Of a stretch of 64,000 nt of DNA, positions 54,311 to 63,365 are shown piece after piece. The DNA is taken from positions 53,042 through 117,041 of the forward strand of contig CALCJK010000017.1 in assembly GCA_937967455.1 (NCBI GenBank). The letters are read 5' to 3'. Made by a program: the position numbers and the translations under genes. Under the pieces are notes generated by a model. That model was not told the origin of the DNA. It made no database searches and saw only the letters and a list, made by a program, of their open reading frames with translations. Every line of letters begins with the position of its first letter. Position 1 is the first letter of the stretch. Source of the stretch: an uncultured bacterium. GTDB taxonomy: Bacteria > Bacteroidota > Ignavibacteria > UBA10030 > BY39.

Positions 54311-54869
54311 AAAACATGAATTCAAGTACATCATATTAAACAAACCTTATGGAGTTTTGTGTCAATTTACTGATAAATCTGGAAGAAGAACTCTTTCTAA
54401 TTTAGGGAAATTCCCAAAAGATGTTTATCCAGTAGGTAGATTAGATTATGATAGTGAAGGATTGGTATTGTTAACAAATGATAAAAGTTTGATAAACTTT
54501 TTACTTCATCCAAAGTACAGACATCCACGAACTTACCTTGTTCAGGTTGAAAGAATCCCGGATGAAAAATCTATCAAAAGATTGAAGGAAGGAGTACTTA
54601 TTGAAGGTAAAAAAACTTTACCTGCAAGGGTTAAGCTACTGAAAAATCCGCCAGAACTTTGGGAAAGAGAGATACCAATAAGATACAGAAAAAATGTACC
54701 AACATCCTGGCTTGAGTTGACGATATATGAGGGAAGAAACAGACAGGTACGTAAAATGACGGCTGCAGTAGGTCATCCTACTCTGCGCTTAATTAGAACA
54801 AAAATTGGTAATATAAAATTAGGCAATTTAAAACCGGGGGAGTGGAGGGAGATATCAAAAATAAATTAA
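54303..54869 (+). CDS. rluE: RluE-like 23S rRNA pseudouridine synthase
   Basis: 188 residues. Belongs to the RsuA/RluE branch: YIILNKPYGVLCQFTD, catalytic Asp in PVGRLDYDSEGLVLLTND, and EGRNRQVRKMTAAVGHPTLRLIR. No S4 domain, as in E. coli RluE, which modifies uridine 2457 of 23S rRNA. Starts inside the end of the DUF523-DUF1722 gene (8-base overlap) and ends 9 bases from the convergent response-regulator gene. Confidence 0.9.
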   Translation: MFKKHEFKYIILNKPYGVLCQFTDKSGRRTLSNLGKFPKDVYPVGRLDYDSEGLVLLTNDKSLINFLLHPKYRHPRTYLVQVERIPDEKSIKRLKEGVLIEGKKTLPARVKLLKNPPELWEREIPIRYRKNVPTSWLELTIYEGRNRQVRKMTAAVGHPTLRLIRTKIGNIKLGNLKPGEWREISKIN

Positions 54870-54878
54870 ATATATAAT

Positions 54879-56264
54879 TCAACTATTTTTATTATCTATA
54901 ATCTTTAATTCTTTCATTCTATCATAGAGATACTTACGATGAATTTGTAATAATTGAGCCGCTTTACTTTTATTCCAGTTAACTTCTTCAAGAGCTTGTA
55001 AAATAAGTTTTTGTTCTATATCAGATAAGATTTTTTTATATGAAAAACCTTTTCTAAGCAAGTCCTGAAATAAAAATTTCTCATTTTGTATTTTATTTAT
55101 TTCTGGAAGATTATCAATTGTAATAACATTACCTTTTGATAAAACAATTGAACTATGAATTACGTTTTCAAGTTCTCTTACATTACCAGGCCAATTATAA
55201 TTCTGTAATTTTAACATTGAATCTGGATGAATAACAACTGATTTATCAGTGCTATACTTCTTCAAAAAGTAGTTAACTAATAATGGAAGATCTTCCATTC
55301 TTTCACGTAATGGTGGAATGATAATCTTTACAACATTCAGACGGTAATATAAATCTTCTCTAAAATTACCTGCTTTAACTTCACTTTCGAGATCCTTATT
55401 TGTAGCAGCGATTACTCTTACATTTACAAAAATAGTGTCTTTACCACCAACCCTTTCGAAGGTGCCATTTTGAAGTACTCTCAACAACTTAATTTGCAAA
55501 GCTTTTGGCATACTGTCTATTTCATCTAGAAATATAGTCCCATCATTTGCAAGTTCAAATCTTCCCTGTCGTTGTAGAATAGCACCGGTAAATGCACCTT
55601 TCTCATGCCCAAAAATTTCGCTTTCAAGAAGAGTTTCTGGCAGTGCACCACAATTTACCTTGATAAAAGGCTTATCCCTTCTGTTAGAATGTCTTTGAAC
55701 AGCATCAGCAATTAATTCTTTACCTGTTCCACTCTCACCCTGGATTAAAATCGTGGTGTCTGTAGGGGCGACCCTTCCGATTACCTTAAAAATTTCTTGC
55801 ATCTTAGGACTTCTACTGATCAATTCCTGATCATGATCATATGAAACTTCGCTGTTTACTTTTGCACGCAGTCTTCTAATTTCTTCAAGAAGTTCAGAAT
55901 AATTAACAGCTCTTTTTACAATCATAACAAACTCTTCTAAATCAAATGGTTTTTCTATGTAATCATATGCACCTGCTTTCATTGCTTCTATTGCTCTTTC
56001 ACTTGTACCATAAGCAGTAAAAACTATAACTGGAATATCATTATACAACTTCTTTATTTCACGAAGAATACTTAGACCGCTAACTTTTGGTAAATTTATA
56101 TCCAATAAAATTACTTTAGGCTGTATAAATTTTAACTTATTCATTGCATCGATCCCATCAACTGATTCCTCAACAATAAAACCCTCTTGACTTAGCAAAT
56201 CAGATATATTTTTACGCATTGCAGCTTCATCATCTACTACTAAAATTTTATTATTAGATTTCAT
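54879..56264 (-). CDS. NtrC-type sigma54 response regulator
   Basis: 461 residues. Receiver domain (1-120; acidic pocket Asp 11-Asp 12, phosphorylated Asp 55, conserved Lys in IEKPFD), AAA+ domain with GESGTGKE, GAFTGA at 223-228 and GTIFLDEIDS, and Fis-type HTH at the end (NWNKSKAAQLLQIHRKYLYDRMKEL). Activates sigma54 promoters when phosphorylated by the kinase encoded just upstream. The ATG at 56264, with GGAG 9 bases before it, is preferred to an earlier ATG overlapping the kinase gene. Likely target: the divergent racemase-like operon. Confidence 0.94.
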   Translation of the reverse strand: MKSNNKILVVDDEAAMRKNISDLLSQEGFIVEESVDGIDAMNKLKFIQPKVILLDINLPKVSGLSILREIKKLYNDIPVIVFTAYGTSERAIEAMKAGAYDYIEKPFDLEEFVMIVKRAVNYSELLEEIRRLRAKVNSEVSYDHDQELISRSPKMQEIFKVIGRVAPTDTTILIQGESGTGKELIADAVQRHSNRRDKPFIKVNCGALPETLLESEIFGHEKGAFTGAILQRQGRFELANDGTIFLDEIDSMPKALQIKLLRVLQNGTFERVGGKDTIFVNVRVIAATNKDLESEVKAGNFREDLYYRLNVVKIIIPPLRERMEDLPLLVNYFLKKYSTDKSVVIHPDSMLKLQNYNWPGNVRELENVIHSSIVLSKGNVITIDNLPEINKIQNEKFLFQDLLRKGFSYKKILSDIEQKLILQALEEVNWNKSKAAQLLQIHRKYLYDRMKELKIIDNKNS

Positions 56265-56265
56265 A

Positions 56266-57801
56266 TTACATAACTCCATTTAATCTAACAGGTAATATCA
56301 ACTCACAAACAGTTCCTTGTGATTTTGCGTTTTTAATAATAATATCTCCATAATGACTTTTCATTATTTCTTTTGAAATAAATAATCCCAATCCAAGACC
56401 TTTATCTTTTGTAGTAAAGAATGGTTCAAAAATTTTTTCAGTGATTTCTTCAGAAATTCCATTCCCAGTATCTTCAATTATTATTTTAACATTCCCATTC
56501 TGTTCACTAAGAACAGTTCTAATTGTTAACCTTCCACCATTAGGCATGGAATCTAATGAATTAATAAATACATTTAATAAAACCTGTTCGATTGCAAAAG
56601 GATCTAAATTTATTAATGGTAATTTTTCATTTAAATATTTCACAATTTCAATCCCTTCTTTTTCCGCCCTATCATATATCATTGATATTGCTTGTTCGAC
56701 TAAATTATTTATTTTTGTTGGCAGCATTTTATTTCTTATTGGTCTTGAAAAATATAGCAATCTATTAACAAGCTGAGATAATCTATCAATTTCTTTCAAA
56801 ATCATATCAAATGAAATTTCATTACTTTTTCGGTCTACACTTCTAAGATTATCATATTCTCTCTTTAATATCTGAAGTCTTGTTTTTATAATAGCTAATG
56901 GAGTTTTAACCTCGTGAGCAACACCAGCTATCAATTTCCCCAGTGCAGCCATTTTTTCTTTATGTATTAAATCTAATTCAAGTTGCTTTCTCCGTTCATG
57001 TTCTTTAGACAAATCATCAATCAGATTATTGATAGAATTATTTATAAATCCTAATAGTCCACCTTTCCGGGAAAATCTATAATTACCATCACTTCTCAAA
57101 AACTCCAATCCTAATTTTATTTCCTTAATCCATCTATGTTGTAACCAAGCGATATATATTGTAATAAAGAACGCAGTGATTGAAATTATTGTAGCAATTT
57201 TAAAAATGTCTGAAAGCTTCGCAGATGGTAAATCCCTTTCTACATGAATTCTTGCCCACGCACCACCAATTACATGATTGTCCACATATATAGGCACAGT
57301 AGCAAGAGGAAATATTGCAGGATCAAATTGATGTATATCAATAATTAATGAATCATTTATAATTGATTCAAAGATTTGGTTTCTAATTATTTCGTATGAC
57401 CTCGGTGGTGGACCATAAGCTGGTACGGGTGGTGGTGATGTTGGGAATGCATAACCATAAAATCCATCAAACTGTAAAATATAAAAACCACCCTCAACAC
57501 CAGGAAAATCATTAAACTCTTTTAAAACAACATCTCTTAATTTATTATCCAAAATATTTGATTCCATCCTATCAATTGATTCTAAACTATAAAAGGAGCT
57601 GCGCCATAGACTATCTAATGTAGGCTGAGCTGAAAACGATATCTTTTTTACAAGCCCATTAATCAATTCACTTTTGGATATATAAATTTTATCTGTCCAC
57701 TTCTGCATTATAAAATCTAAAGAAATAATAATACTTAAAACAAAAAAAGCAAGTATTGCGATAAAAAGGCTCTCAGTTATATATATATTCTTAAATTTCA
57801 T
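56266..57801 (-). CDS. Sensor histidine kinase
   Basis: 511 residues. Two membrane helices (about 10-30 and 195-215) frame an extracytoplasmic sensor domain of about 160 residues, which has FYGYAFPTSPPPVPAYGPPP, a proline-rich loop. Cytoplasmic part: short linker, HisKA with phosphorylated His 296 (AGVAHEVKTPL), and ATPase domain with NVFINSLDSMPNGG, DTGNGI and GLGLGLFISKEI. Its stop is followed after one base by the response-regulator start. The sensor domain fold and signal were not recognised. Confidence 0.93.
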   Translation of the reverse strand: MKFKNIYITESLFIAILAFFVLSIIISLDFIMQKWTDKIYISKSELINGLVKKISFSAQPTLDSLWRSSFYSLESIDRMESNILDNKLRDVVLKEFNDFPGVEGGFYILQFDGFYGYAFPTSPPPVPAYGPPPRSYEIIRNQIFESIINDSLIIDIHQFDPAIFPLATVPIYVDNHVIGGAWARIHVERDLPSAKLSDIFKIATIISITAFFITIYIAWLQHRWIKEIKLGLEFLRSDGNYRFSRKGGLLGFINNSINNLIDDLSKEHERRKQLELDLIHKEKMAALGKLIAGVAHEVKTPLAIIKTRLQILKREYDNLRSVDRKSNEISFDMILKEIDRLSQLVNRLLYFSRPIRNKMLPTKINNLVEQAISMIYDRAEKEGIEIVKYLNEKLPLINLDPFAIEQVLLNVFINSLDSMPNGGRLTIRTVLSEQNGNVKIIIEDTGNGISEEITEKIFEPFFTTKDKGLGLGLFISKEIMKSHYGDIIIKNAKSQGTVCELILPVRLNGVM

Positions 57802-57892
57802 ATTAAAAGATAATCATCATATAAAGTGCCAGAGCAAATTGTTTAATTTCATTTTCAATAAAATAGAAAATAATTATTACTGTTCCAAATTA

Positions 57893-57908
57893 ACACAGCT
57901 AGCTGTGT
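57893..57908. promoter_or_regulatory. 16-bp perfect palindrome in divergent intergenic region
   Basis: ACACAGCTAGCTGTGT is a perfect palindrome and the clearest symmetrical site in the 216 bases between the kinase gene and the racemase-like gene; a further ACACA half-site follows at 57916-57920. It lies about 60-75 bases before the -24-like element of the plus-strand operon, a normal place for an NtrC-type activator. Candidate binding site of the adjacent response regulator. Confidence 0.6.
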
Positions 57909-57968
57909 CAAATAAACACACATTTTATAAAATATCTGAAAAATTACAAATTAAACAAGCAAAATAGA

Positions 57969-57984
57969 TGGTATAAAATTTGAG
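57969..57984 (+). promoter_or_regulatory. Weak sigma54-like promoter
   Basis: TGGTATAAAATTTGAG: -24 GG present (TGG), correct 10-base gap, and TTGA instead of TTGC at -12. Only the G of the -12 GC is kept and the -24 box has TGGTAT rather than TGGCAC. Supported mainly by context: a palindrome upstream and a sigma54-activator gene divergent. The ATG lies about 34 bases on. Confidence 0.35.
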
Positions 57985-58017
57985 CAAAAATTCTTATTAA
58001 AGAACCTTAATTAGTAT

Positions 58018-59022
58018 ATGAAAAATATTAAATTATCGACTATTCTAAATATTATAATTTTTATTTTTTTTACTCCGAGATTATTTGGATGCAAAACATT
58101 GCCCCCCAATAACTATGACAGACTATTTGAACGAAAATCGATTACTATTCTCATCACTGACTCCGGTTTAGGGGGGCTTTCTATATGTGCTGAAACAGAA
58201 CAAAAATTAACTAATTTCAAGGGTTTTGAAAACGTTAATATAATTTTCTTTAACGCTCTACCTGATTTAAACAGAACTTATAACGAAATAAAAAATGAAC
58301 AAGACAAAATCATAATATTCGAAAATGCTCTCGAAAGTATGATCAATAAATTTAAACCCGATCTAATACTAATCGCATGTAATACTCTATCCGTATTATA
58401 TCCGAAAACTAAATATTTCCATCAAACAAATATACCAATAATTGAAATTGTAAATATAGGTGTAGATGAAATCTATAAACAGATGAATATGTTCGATTCA
58501 TCTCATGTTCTAATTTGTGGAACAGAAACTACCATAAATTCAAAAGTTCACAAAAATTTATTAATCCAGAAAGGTATTGATTCTTCAAGAATATTGAATG
58601 TAGCACTCAAATATCTGGAAAGTGAAATCCAAATTGATCCCAAAAGTGAAACTGTTGAAGGACTAATAGAATTATACCTTTCTGATGCCCTGGAAAATCA
58701 TTCTTTATCTCAAAAAAAATTGTTTGTAGCTCTATGTTGTACTCATTATGGTTATAGTGAAGAATTCTTTAGATATAATTTAAAAAAATTAGTGCCAGAT
58801 TCTGATATAATAAATCCTAATTCGTTAATGAGTGAAATTTTATTAAACAGAAAATATGAAAACAGATATACAAATACAGATACTAACGTTAAAATTTATT
58901 CCCGTGTTTTAATATCTGAACAAGAATGTGAATCTATTGCAAATGCAATAAATGAAATATCCTCAAAAACAGCTGATGCATTAATAAACTATATATATGA
59001 CGAGAACCTTTTTAGTTATTAA
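58018..59022 (+). CDS. Exported glutamate-racemase-like lipoprotein (Asp/Glu racemase superfamily)
   Basis: 334 residues. Lipoprotein signal MKNIKLSTILNIIIFIFFTPRLFGC (Cys 25; Phe before the Gly is a bit unusual). The mature part carries the active-site pieces of MurI-type racemases: DSGLGGLS (Asp 48, Ser 49), ACNTLS (Cys 121) and CTHYG (Cys 241), the two cysteines that exchange protons on D- and L-glutamate. MurI is normally cytosolic and has no signal. Here the whole enzyme seems to be sent out of the cytoplasm. First gene of a five-gene operon facing a sigma54 two-component pair. Substrate is inferred only from the family. Confidence 0.82.
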   Translation: MKNIKLSTILNIIIFIFFTPRLFGCKTLPPNNYDRLFERKSITILITDSGLGGLSICAETEQKLTNFKGFENVNIIFFNALPDLNRTYNEIKNEQDKIIIFENALESMINKFKPDLILIACNTLSVLYPKTKYFHQTNIPIIEIVNIGVDEIYKQMNMFDSSHVLICGTETTINSKVHKNLLIQKGIDSSRILNVALKYLESEIQIDPKSETVEGLIELYLSDALENHSLSQKKLFVALCCTHYGYSEEFFRYNLKKLVPDSDIINPNSLMSEILLNRKYENRYTNTDTNVKIYSRVLISEQECESIANAINEISSKTADALINYIYDENLFSY

Positions 59023-59028
59023 TTTACA

Positions 59029-60207
59029 ATGTATTTTGGCAAAATTTTTGTAAAAATATTCTTTCTTTGTATAGCACATTATACAATTTGTGACTCACAA
59101 GTTACATTACAAGGAGATTTAATTGAATTGATTAAATCTGTTCGGAATGCATTGCCAGCCGCTGGTACAAACAAATTTGTAATACCAAGTACTAATGAAA
59201 TGGATACATTTAAAAATGTATTCATAAAACTTAAAAATCATAATCTGATAGAAATTTCAGACGAAGTTAAGAATTTTAACTACAAATTTTATGAGTTTAT
59301 CGATACATTGTATAATAGAACTTATTACATATTATTAGAAGAAATACCTATAAAATTCGGATGGGGTACGATTATTTACTCTAAGGACGGGAAATCTGAT
59401 ATTACAATTGAAGTACCTCATCCAATATGGGATACTAATTCCTGGGATATCGGTATTAAAGTGTATATAAAACTTGAAGCAAAATATTTTATTATGGCTG
59501 GAACACATCGTTATACCAATACCGATTCATCCTCAGATGTCGCACACAATAACAATTCAATTTTTAACACAGCACACCAAACCTTTGCAACACCAATTTC
59601 GATCCAAATTCATGGCTTCAATAAATCAAACAGTATTTATTCAGGATATCCAGATATAGTAATTAGCAATGGGACATTGTATCCTCAAGAAATTTTGTAT
59701 ACACTTTCAAAAAATTTCGAAATCTTTAATTTTTCAACAGGAGTTTTCAGTCAAATAACATATACACAACTATCTCGATTAGGAGCTACTACAAATATTC
59801 AGGGAAAGTGGTCAAACAACAATAACAAAACATTTATACATATAGAGTTTGATTATCCTTTAAGAACAAACGAAACAAATATTCAAAAAATACAATTTGC
59901 TATACACAGGACATTTTTCAATCAAGATACAGTTGCCTCGTTTATTGCATTTAAACTTTTTCAGAATTATCCCAATCCATGTAACACCCGTACAATAATA
60001 GAATTTGAAACCCCAAAAAAAGCAATTTTCAATTTAAGCATATATGATTTATTAGGAAAGGAAACTTATTCTTCATCAATTAATGCTGAGTTAATTGGTA
60101 AATATTCCATCCAAATACCCTTAATGAATTTAACGAGTGGAATATATTTTTACAAGCTAGAGAGTGAAAACTATAAAGAATCAAAAAAAATGCTTATTAT
60201 AAAATAA
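59029..60207 (+). CDS. Secreted protein with T9SS sorting domain; histidine-rich hydrolase-like
   Basis: 392 residues. Signal peptide, then a central part with spaced histidines and an aspartate: EVPHPIWD (His 131, Asp 135), AGTHR (His 160), DVAH (His 173), NTAH (His 183), IQIHGF (His 195). This resembles a metal-binding hydrolase such as N-formylglutamate amidohydrolase-like or poly-gamma-glutamate hydrolase-like enzymes, but I cannot place it firmly. The last 80 residues form a T9SS sorting domain (NYPNPCNTRTIIEFETP ... GIYFYKLES ... KKMLIIK). Starts 6 bases after the racemase-like gene. Confidence 0.7.
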   Translation: MYFGKIFVKIFFLCIAHYTICDSQVTLQGDLIELIKSVRNALPAAGTNKFVIPSTNEMDTFKNVFIKLKNHNLIEISDEVKNFNYKFYEFIDTLYNRTYYILLEEIPIKFGWGTIIYSKDGKSDITIEVPHPIWDTNSWDIGIKVYIKLEAKYFIMAGTHRYTNTDSSSDVAHNNNSIFNTAHQTFATPISIQIHGFNKSNSIYSGYPDIVISNGTLYPQEILYTLSKNFEIFNFSTGVFSQITYTQLSRLGATTNIQGKWSNNNNKTFIHIEFDYPLRTNETNIQKIQFAIHRTFFNQDTVASFIAFKLFQNYPNPCNTRTIIEFETPKKAIFNLSIYDLLGKETYSSSINAELIGKYSIQIPLMNLTSGIYFYKLESENYKESKKMLIIK

Positions 60208-60222
60208 AATAGGTATATCATA

Positions 60223-62043
60223 ATGAGATTTCTAAAACTTATTCTATCATTCATTTTATTATTATCTGGTTGCAGTGTATTCGATGATGATGGATCTAAA
60301 AAAACAACTATAGATCCCAAAAAAGGCTACCTTTATTTAATTGATCGCAATACAAACTCATTAATAATGTTAGATTCCCAACTCTTCGAACTTAAGAGAT
60401 GGGATTTATCGATTTTGACACCCGATTCAAGCTCACAGGGGTTAACTTTTGATGGGAAATATTTATGGTTTTCATCTGCTGGAAATACGGATATGATTTT
60501 TCAAATAGACGCCTCAGATGATAGCTTGATTGTAGTAAAATCTTTCCCTGCCCCCCCTAATAAACGAGGAACAATAAGAGATATTGCCTGGGATGGTTTT
60601 TATTTATGGGCAATAAACAGTGGGTCTTCAACCTATAATATTCCAGCAACACTTTATAAATTAAATCCACAAGATGGTAGCATAATATTTGAGTATGCAA
60701 TCCCAACTCCTGAACCAAGGGCGTTAACATACGTCTCTACTAATTTTGATGTTTATGGACGTGGAGCAAGTGCTGGTTTATATTTTACAGATGTTGCTAA
60801 AAAAGTAATATATAAATTTACACCTGATAGACCACAATTTGATACTGCTTTTTCAGCTCCAGTACCTCCAAGAGGTATTTACAATATTTATCCAGTTGGC
60901 TTATCATTTGATGGGGCTTGTTTCTGGTTGATAAATTCAAGTGGCGAAGCAGATCATCTATATAAATTAAATTATCGAGGAGTAGAACTTGATCGATTTG
61001 ATATGCCATATCAACGACCCGGTCCTTTGGTATGGTCTACAGTAAATGTCCAGGAAAAAGCACCACCAATTGTTATAGCGGTATTCCCAAATTCCGGTTT
61101 ACGAGGATCCACAATAAATATTGATATTTATGGTTCTGAATTTAGAAAAGGTCAAGGTTTATCTGTGAGCTTAGAAAATGGAATAATTATTAACTCTGTA
61201 ACATTTGTTAACAGTTCATTAATTAAATCGAATATTACAATAGATATTAATGCAACGCTTGGGAAAAGAAATATTATTGTAACAAACCCAGATGGGAAAT
61301 TTGGTATTGGTGATTCTTTGTTTGAAGTTAGTAATGTATTGATGATCCCTCACCTATGGCTTGTTGAGCAGGATATGGATACTTTATACAAAATCAGAAT
61401 ACAGGATACCGCGATAGTCGGAAAGTGGAACACAAGACTTGTTGCCCCGGGCGGAAGTCCACAAGGGCTTGCTTTTGATGGACAAAATATCTGGCTGTGT
61501 GCCTCAGGTTCTGACCGAACGATAATGAAACTCAACTTAGCTGAAGATCACATTTCTACAATTACTTCAGTTCCTGGTCCAACCACTCTTGGAGTTTTAA
61601 GAGGAATTGTCTGGGAAGATGGATTCATTTGGTTAGTAATAAGTGGACTTTCACCTTCGAATGGAAAAATTTATAAAATTAATCCAGACAATGGAACCGC
61701 AGTCGATTCTCTAACGACCCCTGGATTAGAACCACGTGGAATAACTTTTGCCAATGGTTTATTATACTGCAACGATACCTCCATAGATTCAGTTTTTGTA
61801 TATGATGTGCAAAATTCAAAGTGGATATCAGTATTTGCAACTCCAACTCCTCCAGGTGGTACAACAGCAAACCGATTTGCAACTGGTATGACCTGGGATG
61901 GGGCAAATTTCTGGATTGCAAATAGCACAGGAAATTACGACCATGTTTTCAAAGTTAGTCAAAGTGGTACTGTGCTTTGGTATTTCGAATCACCGCGCAT
62001 TGGTCCAGCTCAAATTACAGGCATTGTATATACCAAAAATTAG
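60223..62043 (+). CDS. Lipoprotein with two beta-propeller-like halves around an IPT/TIG-like domain
   Basis: 606 residues, lipoprotein signal MRFLKLILSFILLLSGC (Cys 17). The sequence is an internal duplication: the first half (about 35-270) and second half (about 375-606) share the run 'SQGLTFDGKYLWFSSAG ... RGTIRDIAWDGFYLWAINS ... EPRALTY ... VPPRG ... GLSFDGACFWLINSSGEADHLYKL' against 'SPQGLAFDGQNIWLCASG ... LGVLRGIVWEDGFIWLVIS ... EPRGITF ... GTT ... GMTWDGANFWIANSTGNYDHVFKV'. Between them lies an IPT-like domain (IAVFPNSGLRGSTINIDIYGSEF). Beta-propellers bind other molecules; no catalysis is seen. Confidence 0.8.
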   Translation: MRFLKLILSFILLLSGCSVFDDDGSKKTTIDPKKGYLYLIDRNTNSLIMLDSQLFELKRWDLSILTPDSSSQGLTFDGKYLWFSSAGNTDMIFQIDASDDSLIVVKSFPAPPNKRGTIRDIAWDGFYLWAINSGSSTYNIPATLYKLNPQDGSIIFEYAIPTPEPRALTYVSTNFDVYGRGASAGLYFTDVAKKVIYKFTPDRPQFDTAFSAPVPPRGIYNIYPVGLSFDGACFWLINSSGEADHLYKLNYRGVELDRFDMPYQRPGPLVWSTVNVQEKAPPIVIAVFPNSGLRGSTINIDIYGSEFRKGQGLSVSLENGIIINSVTFVNSSLIKSNITIDINATLGKRNIIVTNPDGKFGIGDSLFEVSNVLMIPHLWLVEQDMDTLYKIRIQDTAIVGKWNTRLVAPGGSPQGLAFDGQNIWLCASGSDRTIMKLNLAEDHISTITSVPGPTTLGVLRGIVWEDGFIWLVISGLSPSNGKIYKINPDNGTAVDSLTTPGLEPRGITFANGLLYCNDTSIDSVFVYDVQNSKWISVFATPTPPGGTTANRFATGMTWDGANFWIANSTGNYDHVFKVSQSGTVLWYFESPRIGPAQITGIVYTKN

Positions 62044-62055
62044 AAGGAACAATTT

Positions 62056-63330
62056 ATGAAAACAACAATTAAATTAATAGTATTAATAATCATAATAAAT
62101 CAGAATTTATATCCACAAGTTAATTTTGAAGGAGATTTCCGCGCAAGATGGTATTCTGATAGTTTTTCAAAAACACTCGACCAACGCGCACATGAAAATT
62201 ATATGAATTACCTATCCAGAATCAGAGCCAATGCAACAATTGAAAGAGGAACTTCGTTCTTTGCAGAAGTCATTTCCCTTTCAGATCGTAGAATAGAATC
62301 AAATCTCGGTGGTACAAACCTTGCTGGAACAGGAGTAATGCGATTAGGACTTACTCGATTATATGCAGATATGAATAGAACTGATTTACCATTTTTTGAC
62401 TTGGCAAGATTTAGAATAGGCCGACAACAATTCCCTATTGGCAAGGGACTATCGTTAGGAGAATCGTATTATTTTTTAGATAAATTTGATGGTGCACGTG
62501 TTGATCTTCTATATAAATCAGTTACTCTTTCTTTTTTTGGTGCCATTACTGGACAAAACCTTAGTATATCAGGTTTGTACCCAGAACCGGGAAGTGATCA
62601 AATTTACGCTGCACGACTGGGTTCTGAAGTCTTAAAACAACAAGTTATGGGTTACTTTCTCTTACACAAATTACGTGGCTTGTTTAACGATAGTTATATA
62701 ATTGGCGGTGGCTCAACTTCCACTTTTTTATCAAATGATCTAGAATATTTTACAGAATTCGCTTATCAAAAGTTTAATACCGCACCAGGACTACCTAAAA
62801 AACAAGGCATTGGATATATGGGTGGTATCAGCTATCGGTTTGCAATCGGACCCTTTCGTGTAATAAAAGTTGAGACCAGATATGCTGCCTATCAAGGTGA
62901 TGACGCTTCTACCAATTCAATCGAGCAATTTAGTCCGCTTTATCCAAGTTTTTTCTGGGGTGAACATTCAGGTTATGTTAATGGTGATATTGGGGGTAAT
63001 TACCCAAATCGAAATCGTAACTTAGAAGGATGTCGAATCTGGTATTCAAGATTTTATGTCACACCTAAAATAATTCCAAATCTTAGAATTCAATTTCAAT
63101 ATATAAAAATGAATGAATATATCGACAACGATGCGTATAATTCTTTCGATGATGAATTTTCATTGAGAATATATTATATCATATCGAAACGATCTCAACT
63201 TCAGCTTAGATTTAGTAAATACTTCCCTAATGGAACAGATAAAGACATTAATAATGATGGAAATATATCTTCTTCTGAAGATAGAATTTCTCGAACACGG
63301 TTTATGCTGGAATGGCAAATTAATTTTTAA
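62056..63330 (+). CDS. Outer-membrane porin-like protein
   Basis: 424 residues. Signal peptide, then beta-strand-rich sequence with the opening NFEGDFRARWYSDSFS and GRQQFPIGKGLSLGESYYFLDKFDGARVDLLY, as in alginate-export-type and other Gram-negative porins. C-terminal EWQINF ends in Phe, as in outer-membrane proteins. A calcium-loop-like DINNDGNISSSED lies near the C-terminus. AGAAGGAAC precedes the ATG. Likely passes the products or substrates of the upstream racemase/hydrolase genes, which is inference. Confidence 0.78.
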   Translation: MKTTIKLIVLIIIINQNLYPQVNFEGDFRARWYSDSFSKTLDQRAHENYMNYLSRIRANATIERGTSFFAEVISLSDRRIESNLGGTNLAGTGVMRLGLTRLYADMNRTDLPFFDLARFRIGRQQFPIGKGLSLGESYYFLDKFDGARVDLLYKSVTLSFFGAITGQNLSISGLYPEPGSDQIYAARLGSEVLKQQVMGYFLLHKLRGLFNDSYIIGGGSTSTFLSNDLEYFTEFAYQKFNTAPGLPKKQGIGYMGGISYRFAIGPFRVIKVETRYAAYQGDDASTNSIEQFSPLYPSFFWGEHSGYVNGDIGGNYPNRNRNLEGCRIWYSRFYVTPKIIPNLRIQFQYIKMNEYIDNDAYNSFDDEFSLRIYYIISKRSQLQLRFSKYFPNGTDKDINNDGNISSSEDRISRTRFMLEWQINF

Positions 63331-63365
63331 AAAAATTTTTATAAACATTTTGAAAGGGTATTACT

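Noticed and set aside
57826..57831. TGGCAC on the minus strand before the kinase gene, a perfect -24-type box
   Set aside because: The position 12 bases on has GA instead of GC, and transcription would start only about 5 bases before the start codon.
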